Of a stretch of 64,000 bases of DNA, positions 27,044 through 35,800 are shown one piece after another. Location of the stretch: the NCBI GenBank assembly GCA_019694955.1, contig JAIBAX010000001.1, positions 45,852-109,851 of the forward strand, read 5' to 3'. The stretch comes from Chitinophagales bacterium. Its GTDB lineage: Bacteria; Bacteroidota; Bacteroidia; Chitinophagales; JADIYW01. Every line of letters starts with the position of its first letter. Within the stretch, counting starts at the first letter, position 1. A model generated the notes under the pieces. The model did not search any database and was not told where the DNA came from. It saw only the letters and a list, made by a program, of their open reading frames with translations. A program made the position numbers and the translations under genes.

Positions 27044-27904
27044 TTATAATTTATCAATCTCATCCCTGGTCAACCCTGTTGCCATTGAGATAATTTCGGT
27101 TGCTACTCCCAAAGCTTTTAATTGTTTAGCGGTTTCAATTTTCCCTTTAATTTCTCCTTCAATCATTCCCTCAATTTTCCCTTCGTCGAAGGCGGTATCT
27201 ACAGTATTTTTGTAGTCTCTATATGTTTTGAGGTTCATTTCGTAATCGTATAACTCACTTTGTCCAAATTTGGCAAGTTCCGCTTTTTCAAAAGCTTGCG
27301 TAAATATCTTGTCTTTGAAAATGGTAGGTATGTCCTGAAAGTCTTCCAAATGCTTGATAAAATACAGCCATTTGTCTAATCTTGAATTTAGGTCTGCCTC
27401 ATTAGCCTTGAAATTCGGCATTTCAAGATATATATAGGTCAGTTTATCATAGAACGTCTTGCCATTTTGATTTTTGAGTTTTATGGTATGTACGACTTCA
27501 CTTTTTTCGGGTTCACTTTCGTAATCATCAAAAGTAAAGTCTAAGATACCGATACAATAAACGGCTTTCAAATTGTAGTTCCATTCACCTTTCTCAGCTT
27601 GTTCTCTGATGGGGAAGGTGGAATAGTAAATGGTGCGTTCTTTAAAGTAGTTTTGTTTAGCTTTTTGGAGTTCTACAATAAACTTTTCGCCTTTGTTGTT
27701 TTCGCAATAAATATCATAAACAGCCTTTCGGGCGTGTTCGGTCATTCCGAGTTGTTCGGTATTTTTGAAGTTAAGGTCAATGATGTTGTCATGCTCGGGC
27801 AAAAGCGTATTTAAAAAGTCAATAAGCAAGGGCTTACTGGCTGGTTCGGCGAATATTTTTTTAAAGCCGAAGTCTGTAAAAGGATTGATATATTTGGCCT
27901 GCAT
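27044..27904 (-). CDS. Rpn family recombination-promoting nuclease (PDDEXK)
   Basis: A 286-residue protein of the Rpn/PDDEXK transposase-related nuclease family. Seen: the N-terminal YINPFTDFGFKKIFAE hallmark, a likely active site D64 ... E78-x-Q80 in VYDIYCENN and KFIVELQKAKQ, and the C-terminal helical stretch with repeated EG(K/M)IEG / GEIKGKIETAKQLKALG units. Rpn proteins are nucleases linked to recombination and possibly anti-phage defence. The gene seems complete. It is next to the repeat-rich spacer and may have travelled with it. Confidence 0.9.
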   Translation of the reverse strand: MQAKYINPFTDFGFKKIFAEPASKPLLIDFLNTLLPEHDNIIDLNFKNTEQLGMTEHARKAVYDIYCENNKGEKFIVELQKAKQNYFKERTIYYSTFPIREQAEKGEWNYNLKAVYCIGILDFTFDDYESEPEKSEVVHTIKLKNQNGKTFYDKLTYIYLEMPNFKANEADLNSRLDKWLYFIKHLEDFQDIPTIFKDKIFTQAFEKAELAKFGQSELYDYEMNLKTYRDYKNTVDTAFDEGKIEGMIEGEIKGKIETAKQLKALGVATEIISMATGLTRDEIDKL

Positions 27905-28021
27905 AACGATGCAAATATAATCAAAAAATCAAGAAAATAGCTGTCATATTCTCAAATTGAAAATCCTGAGGTTGACTTTGGCGAAAGAATCAAAATTCAT
28001 ATAGGTAACCATGTGGGCGCA

Positions 28022-29923
28022 TTATGGAACAAAAATATCCATATAATTGGGGTATTTAACAGAAAACTTAAACCCAATTTTCTTTTCTGACGAAGGTGCA
28101 ATGTTGAGGTTCCATGTAAGAAGCCCTCTGTTCTCATCGAGATACGCTTCGGTATGTTCTATTCTTTCTACTTCTACTTCTTTTCTATTACTCAAAGGAT
28201 ATTGGTCTTGCACAATGATGTTGACAGGTTGCTTTTTGTTATTGCGAACAAGAATTTCCCAAGTGCGCAATTCTGTTTTATTTCCACCGATAATTTGCCG
28301 CTTCGAGAAATCTTTTACCTTCGTTCTTGTAACCTGTATGCCTTTATCTCTTCCCAAGGATATTTCCATGGTGTCAGCATAAGCTTTAGGATTTATTACA
28401 CTCTTGCCAAGATACATGCCTTCAAAAAAAAGATTGGCTTCGCCTTCTAAAAGATTGAGATCCTCCCATTCAACTATACGGGCAGTTAAAAAGGCATCTT
28501 TGTCAATAATCGGTGCTACATAATACTGGTAGTTGGCTGGTATTTTTACGTCTTTAATTTCAACAGCATTTGTTTTTCCATCAGAAAGAATAGTATATGG
28601 TTTTTCTATTGTAAAAGAAACGGTGGTGGTTTGATCTATTTCGGATACCTCCAATGGTTGGTATAATTTTTCTTTCTGCACCATAAGTCCTGATACTTTA
28701 CCTTGTAATGACGATAAAGCGTTAGGAGAAGAAACCATAGCATCTGGCTTCACTATAATATTGGCATCTACACCATTATATAGCGTAATAATTTGGTTTT
28801 CAGAAATAATGGCTGTGTTTTTTGTAGGATAACCATAGGCGGAGACATCTAAATATCCACTTCCCTGTGGGACTGCAACCGAAAAATTACCGTTGTAATC
28901 TGAGTGTGTTGTAATATAAGTTCCAGCAACTTTTATTTCTGCACCAATTATCGGTTGGCTGGTTGAAGCATCCAGAATTCTGCCATTAACTTGACGAATG
29001 GTATTGTTGACGTTGCTTGTCATTTTGCTCTTGTCTTGAAATTGGGCAATATATTCCGGTTTCATGCCTAATATCCACTTCTTTATGATGGGTTTTTCTC
29101 CACCTAATTTTGGGTCTCCCGTGGAAAGGGTTAGCTGCACATTTTTCCAATCCTCACCCGTACTTTGAAAAACAATTGCTTTATAAATGAATTGGATAGG
29201 TTCGTTTATTTGCTCAACTTTGATGTCGTAATTAGGTATCCATCCTGAACCGCTAACATAGTAACTTAGCTCGAAATCAGCCTTGGTTGCATCATAAGCT
29301 TCTATCACAACTACTACCTCACTTTGTGGTTGATTTCTTTTTTTCTGAATCGCATTGATTTGTAGGTTAAAGTTGATAACTGAATCAGTTAATGCCTTGT
29401 TCTTTCTGTTATTGGCTAAAATTTTCATTTTTACCTCTGTCAATCTTTCGCGCTGAAAATCAACAGATTCCTTTAGTTCGCTAACTTTTACACCATAGTC
29501 GCGGGTAGCAATTTCCTGATTTTTGCTTAGGATTGACACCTCGTTTTGAAGTACTTCATTATCTAATTTGATGTCTTCCAAATCTTTTTTGATTTTTTTT
29601 ATCTGATCTTGAAGTTTTAAAACTTCATCATTCGTCTGAGTAAGTTCCAAATAATTGTATTGATGCGCAACTGAAACTATGGTAAACTTACCTTCCCCTT
29701 TTAATTGGATGCTTTGTGGGTCGATATTGGAAGAAATCCCTTTGAAAACAAGCTCGTTTCGCCCATTTGTCAGCGGAAAGTTTTCAACCTGTCGGGTGAT
29801 TTGCGCGCCATTCAAAAAAACGGTAACTTTTTTTATGGTTGATTCTACAGGCTTTTGAGTACTTTGTGCTGAAACACTCAAGAAAATACAGCCTAATATG
29901 ATGGATGATAATATATTTTTCAT
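28022..29923 (-). CDS. MuiA-family protein (DUF4139) with SusC-like insertion, copy 1
   Basis: A 633-residue exported protein. Signal peptide to about residue 20; DUF4140-type N-terminal beta domain (VTVFLNGAQITRQVE); a long coiled coil (about 85-175); DUF4139 beta domain (YYVSGSGWIPNYDIKVE and the final EKKIGFKFSVKYPNYMDIFVP). Inserted between is a CarboxypepD_reg/CNA-B-like domain (about 310-380, GRILDASTSQPIIGAEIKV) and, at about 395-415, SSPNALSSLQGKVSGLMVQ, which resembles the plug-start NALQGKVAG motif of SusC-type TonB receptors. The frame opens upstream with TTG at 29941, but the ATG at 29923 gives a good signal. It lies 19 bases after its paralogue. Confidence 0.85.
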   Translation of the reverse strand: MKNILSSIILGCIFLSVSAQSTQKPVESTIKKVTVFLNGAQITRQVENFPLTNGRNELVFKGISSNIDPQSIQLKGEGKFTIVSVAHQYNYLELTQTNDEVLKLQDQIKKIKKDLEDIKLDNEVLQNEVSILSKNQEIATRDYGVKVSELKESVDFQRERLTEVKMKILANNRKNKALTDSVINFNLQINAIQKKRNQPQSEVVVVIEAYDATKADFELSYYVSGSGWIPNYDIKVEQINEPIQFIYKAIVFQSTGEDWKNVQLTLSTGDPKLGGEKPIIKKWILGMKPEYIAQFQDKSKMTSNVNNTIRQVNGRILDASTSQPIIGAEIKVAGTYITTHSDYNGNFSVAVPQGSGYLDVSAYGYPTKNTAIISENQIITLYNGVDANIIVKPDAMVSSPNALSSLQGKVSGLMVQKEKLYQPLEVSEIDQTTTVSFTIEKPYTILSDGKTNAVEIKDVKIPANYQYYVAPIIDKDAFLTARIVEWEDLNLLEGEANLFFEGMYLGKSVINPKAYADTMEISLGRDKGIQVTRTKVKDFSKRQIIGGNKTELRTWEILVRNNKKQPVNIIVQDQYPLSNRKEVEVERIEHTEAYLDENRGLLTWNLNIAPSSEKKIGFKFSVKYPNYMDIFVP

Positions 29924-29942
29924 AACATTGTTATTGAGCAAA

Positions 29943-31820
29943 TTAAGGAATATATATGTCCAAATAATTTGGATATTTAACAGAAAACTTAAAGGAAACC
30001 TTTCGTTCGTTGGAAGGAGGAAGTTGTATCAGCCATGTTAAAATACCTGTTTCTTCTTCTAATTGAGCGTCCTGATGTTCTATTCTGTCCACCGTCACTT
30101 CTTTTCTATTACTGGTAGGATATTGGTCTTGAAGGATTAGTTTGATAGGTTGTTTTTTGTTATTCCTTACGGTTATTTCCCAAGTTCTTTCTTCCACTTT
30201 ATTTGCACCGATGATTTGCTTTTTAGAGAAATCTTTCAATTTAATTCGGTCGATTTGTATGCCTTTATCTCTTCCAAGCGAAATTTCCATAGTGTCGGAG
30301 GAAATAACGGGATTGATTAAACTCTTACCTAAATAAGTGCCCTCGAAGAAAAGATTGGCTTCTCCTGCCAACAGATTCAACTCCTCCCATCCGGTAATTT
30401 TTGCAGTAAGGAACGCATCTTTATCTAAAGCAGGTGCACAGTAATACTGATATTCTGCCGGAATCGGAATATTCTTTATTTCAACGGTATTCATTTTACC
30501 ATCCGAAAGGACGGTATATTTTTTGGCAATGGTAAAGGTTACTGTTGTGGGCTGATACGATTCTGTCACTTCTAACGGCTTATATGCTGATTCATATTTC
30601 TTTTTTTCTTTAGGCGTATAAGAAAAACCTGCCTGATCAGAATCTAAACCATATGAACCTATAATAACAACTTCCTCTAAAGCCATATTTTCTTCCCTTA
30701 AAGCAATGTTCATTTGCGGACTAATAATTGCCTTTTCCGCCTCTTGAAATCCTATATAAGAAAACTTAAGTGCAGTTCCTTCTAAAGGAATCGCAATAGA
30801 ATATTGACCATCAATATCAGTAACGGTACCGATGGAAGTGCCTTTTACGATAACGGAAACACCAATTAGCGGTTCTCCGGTGCTGGCATCTGTTACAATT
30901 CCGGATACTTGGCGGATGTTTTTATTCGCTAATGGTTGAATGTTATTTATGTACGGAGGCTGATTGCTTAAATACCAAGGCACTAATGAAGGTTTTTCGC
31001 CACCTAATTGAGGATTTCCGGTGGAAAGCGTTAGTTGCACATCTTTCCAGTCTTCACCAGTACTTTGGTAAACATTCGCTTTATATTTCATGTTGACAGG
31101 TTGATTCAATTGTTCAACCTTAAGGTCATATGAGGGAGTCCACCCAGCGCCGTCAGCAAAATAACTGAGTTGGAAGGTGGCTTCTGTATTTTCGTAAGCT
31201 TCTACAACAACGATAATTTCACTCATCGGTTTAGTTCTTTTAACCTGTAACTCACCTATTTGTTTGGAATATTTTTGAATGTCTTCTGTTAGTTGAACTA
31301 AGTTTCGATTGTTTTCCAATATTTTTGTTTTCACTTCTGTTACTCTTTGCCTTTGAAAATCAATTGATTCTTTTAGGTCGGCGGCTTTAACGCCACTTAT
31401 ATTGCCAGTGATTTCCTGATTTTTAGTCAACATCATTTCTTCAGCCTTGTACACTTCATTCATGATGTTGATTTCTTCCATTTTTGCTTCTGTTTCCTCT
31501 ATTTTTTTCTGTAATTCTTTAACACTTTCTTTGGATGTAGACTCCTCCAAATAGTTGTATCGCTGAGAAACAGAAACAATCGTGAATTTTCCTTCACCTT
31601 TTAGCTGGATACTTTCCTTGTCAATATTCGGAGAAATATTCTTGAATATAAGTTCATTTCTTCCCTTGAAAAGTGTTGATGAACCTGTTCTATAGATTTG
31701 GGCACCATTCAAAAAAATAGTTACTTGCTCAATTTTAGAGCCAACCTCTTTTACAGGTGTTTGTGCAATGACCATTTGCACCAGCATCATAAAAATGATC
31801 GGAAGAGCGATTTGCTTCAT
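29943..31820 (-). CDS. MuiA-family protein (DUF4139) with SusC-like insertion, copy 2
   Basis: A 625-residue paralogue of the next gene, with the same plan: signal peptide (cut after about IAQ20), DUF4140, coiled coil (about 80-180), DUF4139. The inserted CarboxypepD_reg domain (about 300-375, GIVTDASTGEPLIGVSVIVK, then TVTDIDGQYSIAIP) ends in EEVVIIGSYG (about 380-390), very like the (L)EEVVVVGYG junction that precedes the plug of SusC proteins. MuiA proteins were first named from mucoidy inhibition; their true function is unknown. The two genes form a leftward tandem. Confidence 0.85.
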   Translation of the reverse strand: MKQIALPIIFMMLVQMVIAQTPVKEVGSKIEQVTIFLNGAQIYRTGSSTLFKGRNELIFKNISPNIDKESIQLKGEGKFTIVSVSQRYNYLEESTSKESVKELQKKIEETEAKMEEINIMNEVYKAEEMMLTKNQEITGNISGVKAADLKESIDFQRQRVTEVKTKILENNRNLVQLTEDIQKYSKQIGELQVKRTKPMSEIIVVVEAYENTEATFQLSYFADGAGWTPSYDLKVEQLNQPVNMKYKANVYQSTGEDWKDVQLTLSTGNPQLGGEKPSLVPWYLSNQPPYINNIQPLANKNIRQVSGIVTDASTGEPLIGVSVIVKGTSIGTVTDIDGQYSIAIPLEGTALKFSYIGFQEAEKAIISPQMNIALREENMALEEVVIIGSYGLDSDQAGFSYTPKEKKKYESAYKPLEVTESYQPTTVTFTIAKKYTVLSDGKMNTVEIKNIPIPAEYQYYCAPALDKDAFLTAKITGWEELNLLAGEANLFFEGTYLGKSLINPVISSDTMEISLGRDKGIQIDRIKLKDFSKKQIIGANKVEERTWEITVRNNKKQPIKLILQDQYPTSNRKEVTVDRIEHQDAQLEEETGILTWLIQLPPSNERKVSFKFSVKYPNYLDIYIP

Positions 31821-32065
31821 AATCGTTGTTTAGTATTGTAATTGGGTGGTTATATCTTACTGTAAAACTAATGTTTTTAAGAGAAATAGAATAATACTAC
31901 AGAAGGATTTAAAAATTAACATATTATTGTTATTTGTAATGGGTTAATTTTTGTGCAAATTTGTGCTGTGTAATGATTTGATTTTGATTGTTTTATAATT
32001 TCTGTTTTTGAAAAATCAATTAAATATGACAAAAATTTTTCCCAGCACGCCATTATTAAGCAGTT

Positions 32066-32073
32066 TATATTTG
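32066..32073 (+). promoter_or_regulatory. Promoter of the RHS operon (TATATTTG)
   Basis: An exact TAnnTTTG match 15 bases before the ATG at 32088 and 39 before the ATG at 32112, in the 267-base divergent spacer (31821-32087). No clear -33 element is visible. It is the only obvious promoter for the 24-kb run of genes that follows, because all internal gaps are at most 11 bases. Confidence 0.55.
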
Positions 32074-32111
32074 TTAAAAATCTCTAAATGTTCAACATAA
32101 AACGAACCATT

Positions 32112-32885
32112 ATGTATAGAAAAATGCTCTTTTTGACGCTCTTGTTTTTAACACAAAGGAGTTTGTCGGCACAGGAAGTCTCTGTGAAATTATTATCTCC
32201 GCTAAATGGAACCACACTTAATGCTGATTACCCACTTTTTTCATGGACTTATCTGAGTGTAACCAATCTTACAGATTATGATTACAGATTCAAGATGGTA
32301 GAGATTACGGGAAGTCAGAGCAATGAAGTAGCGATAAATGCCAATCCGGTTTTTTATGAACAGCTTTTAGATCCTTATCAGCAAACATTGGTTTATCCAC
32401 TTTCTGCTCCGGCATTGGAAGATTGTAAGAAATATGCATGGGTAATTATTATTGAGAAAAAGATATCGACTACAACAGAAGTTGGAACTACCTTTAAAAA
32501 AGCGGAAGTAGGAAGATCTACCGTTTTTGGTTTTACCATGGATGGAGCATGTGGCACGACCCAACGTGCAAATAATTTTGCCAATAAGACATATTTGGTT
32601 CCGATAAAAGAAGAGGACTCCTATATCTATCTGATTAATAGGACTAGTAGTCAGAATACAATTAGGTTTAAGTATAATGAGGAATATTCCAACACAAGTA
32701 TACAGTGTAAAATTCTTAAAGAAGGCACGTCTCCTCAAGAAGTAAGTTTCTCTATGCCTGTAAACTATGGTCTTAATTATTTGGAATACCAACTTCCGGG
32801 AATAGTAACTGTTGGAAACTATTATCGATTGGTAATAATCACTCCAACTGGAGAAGAACTTATAGCAAAATTTGAAATTGAATAA
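32112..32885 (+). CDS. Secreted Ig-like protein at the head of the RHS operon
   Basis: A 257-residue exported protein. Signal peptide ends near LSAQ (residue 17). The first domain, with VSVKLLSPLNGTTLNADYPLF, FYEQLLDP and LVYPLSAPALEDCKKYAW, resembles the Ig/Fn3-type repeat (TANFOR-like) found in Bacteroidota envelope proteins, where KYAWVI-type ends are usual. The second half is beta-rich without a name. Start: ATG at 32112 has an A-rich leader (AAAACGAA); an ATG at 32088 is also in frame but only about 8 bases from the predicted transcription start. It lies 11 bases before the 1645-aa gene. Confidence 0.7.
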   Translation: MYRKMLFLTLLFLTQRSLSAQEVSVKLLSPLNGTTLNADYPLFSWTYLSVTNLTDYDYRFKMVEITGSQSNEVAINANPVFYEQLLDPYQQTLVYPLSAPALEDCKKYAWVIIIEKKISTTTEVGTTFKKAEVGRSTVFGFTMDGACGTTQRANNFANKTYLVPIKEEDSYIYLINRTSSQNTIRFKYNEEYSNTSIQCKILKEGTSPQEVSFSMPVNYGLNYLEYQLPGIVTVGNYYRLVIITPTGEELIAKFEIE

Positions 32886-32896
32886 AACTACATCCT

Positions 32897-35800
32897 ATGA
32901 TACACAATAGAACCAACAAAGCAACTTTCCCATTAATAGGGTTTGTGCTATTAGCAACTATAAGGCTGAGCGCTGTTACAGGTGGTCCGCAACAGCCGGA
33001 AGCACATCAGTTTACTTCTGCCTCCACAGAGGAAATGGTGGATCTCTTTTCGGGAGATTTTTCTTATAACATACCCTTGTTTGAACTTCCAGGACCCAAC
33101 GGTGGCTACCCTTTTAATTTAGGCTATAGTTCTGGCATAACGATGGATCAAGAAGCTACTTGGGTAGGCTTGGGATGGAATATTAATGTGGGTGCTATCA
33201 ATAGGCAAGTGCGGGGCTTGCCTGATGAGTTTGATGGTGAACATGATAAAGTCTTTAAGACTAGAGACCAACTCCCACACGAGGTCTTCGGTGTAAACTT
33301 AGCGGTGGATTTTGAAGCTATAGGTTTAGATAATAATGATATTGTCAAATTCGCACCATCAATAGGCGTGAAAGTTTATAATGATTCTTATAAAGGTTTT
33401 GGTGTTTCGAGAAACATTGGTATCAGTTTGTCATTTACGGGCAAAGGTAATACAACCGGGTCAATAGGTTTAAGTTTATCAAATGACAATTTTGAAGGCG
33501 CATCTATTTCGCCCAATATTGGGGTTGGCGGAATAAAAACAGGTACTGATGGTCAGAGTATGGGCTTTAGCCTTGGTTTTAACTATAACGCTAGGCAAGG
33601 ACTTACAGATGTGAGTTTATCACAATCTGTAAGTCAAAAGATTGAAAAGGCAGGAAAGATGAAGGAGAGTACTTCTACTGGTACCAGTTCTTCGATGGGT
33701 TTGTCGTTTAATAATAACCATTCCTATACCCCCGGCATTCAAGATGAGACAGTAAGTTCATCCGGAAATGGAAGCTTTAAAATTGGGCTTGAAGGGTATG
33801 GAGTAATTGTTGATCCATTTATTAGTGGTTTTTATAGTAAAGAAGAACTTAGATTTAAAAACCAAAAAAGAACGTTGCCAGCGTATGGATATTTAAACCT
33901 ACAGGCGGGTTATGAAAAAAATGACGGTATCCTTGATTTTAATAGAGAAAATGATGGTGAGATTCATAAGGATATGAAGAATCTTCCCAATCCAATCTTA
34001 ACATACGATGTTTTCTCCCTTACCGGGCAAGGTGTTGGTGGAATGTTTAGGCCTTATAGAAGCGATGTTGGCGTACTATCAGATATGCCAGCTAAATCGA
34101 ATACTTATGGGGGGACATTAGCCATAGATATTGCAGCAGGTAATTTGGTTCACGGTGGCGGTTCAGGATCTGGTTCTTGGGATTATTCTTTAAGCCATAA
34201 GTGGGAGACAGGAAATACCAATGATATCAACAATATATATAAGTATGGAAATTTAGAAAACAATAACCTAAAAGAGCCTTATTTTTTTGAAATGTATGGC
34301 GATAAGAGTGCACAAGAAATCGAAGAATTGAATCAAGTATTAGGGTATAGTGTTAATTCATCGGATCCGGCGGCATCTTTAAGAAATATTGAACCCACAT
34401 TTATTAAACCTGTTCAGGATGGTTCTGATTTTTATCCGGGGAAAGATTTGTTAAATGGCAAAACACCATTAAAGGTCTTTACAGTGAACCAAAATGCCCC
34501 TGACAATCGATTGTCAAGAAGTACAAGTATTGTACAGATCACCAATGAGATGATTCAAAACAACCCCAATGCACTTCCTGCTTTTAAGGTTAGCTATTAT
34601 ACTGATCCTAATAATCCAGTGGCTTTAGCGAATTTTAATAGAACTGGTCTTAAACCAAATCACTTCGCCGGATTTATTGTGACAAATCCGGATGGTACAC
34701 GGTACGTGTATGCGCTTCCTGTTTATAATAAGAAACAGATTGAGGTTGTGGAGAGCGTATTGATAGATGATGAAGTTAAAAACGGAACGAATATATATAA
34801 CATGTCTAATACGGATAAAGGTTCATCTACAGCACATAAAGGCAAAAGAATGGAGTACTTGGATAAGACAGAAACGGAAGAATTTGTTAACTCCTTCTTG
34901 CTTACTGCCGTATTGGGTGCTGATTATGTAGATGTAACGGAAGACGGTGTTACAAAGGATGATTTAGGTTATTGGGTCAAATTTACCTATAGCAAAGACC
35001 CATTGTTGTACAACTGGGGAGCTCCTTATTCAGGTGCTAATTATTTGGAGGGACTATTCTCCAAATCTTCAGACGATAAATGTTCCTTTATGTATGGACA
35101 GCGTGAGCAATATTACTTGAGAGAAGCGGAAACGAAATCGCATATAGCCAAATTTACCATTTCTAACAGAAATGATGGCAAGGGCATTGATAATATTCCT
35201 GGTTTATCAACTAGTGCTGTCAGTAAGAAAATTGATAAAATACAGTTGTTTTCAAGAAATGAAATTGATGCACAAGGTGTTAATGCAACACCTATACAAA
35301 CTACTTACTTTCAATATGCGAAAGAAACGTTTAATCCAGGTTCACCTTCTGTTACAGTACCGAGTTATACATCCAATCCTGAACTATGCGAAGGTGTTCC
35401 AAATGCAGGAGGACAGAGAGGAAAACTAACTCTTAAAGCAGTTTATATGACTTATCGCAATAACGACCGTGGTTTGCTCAATCCTTATGTTTTTGATTAT
35501 AATGAAGATGTGGCAGAAGAGAATCCAGATTATAATACCCATAAATACGATAGATGGGGTAATTACCAAGAGAATGCCGTTTATGACGGTATGCAAGAAA
35601 TGAAGTATTTCCCTTATACAAAACAACCAGAGCAAGGTAAGGCAACGGAAGCACAACTGAACCAATGGTCGGCAGCATGGAGTCTTAAAGAAATTAAGCT
35701 ACCAACCGGAGCGTTAGTGAAAATCGACTATGAAGCTGATCGGTATGCTTACGTACAAAACAAACCAGCCATGCAAATGTATCCTATCTCCGGAATCAAT

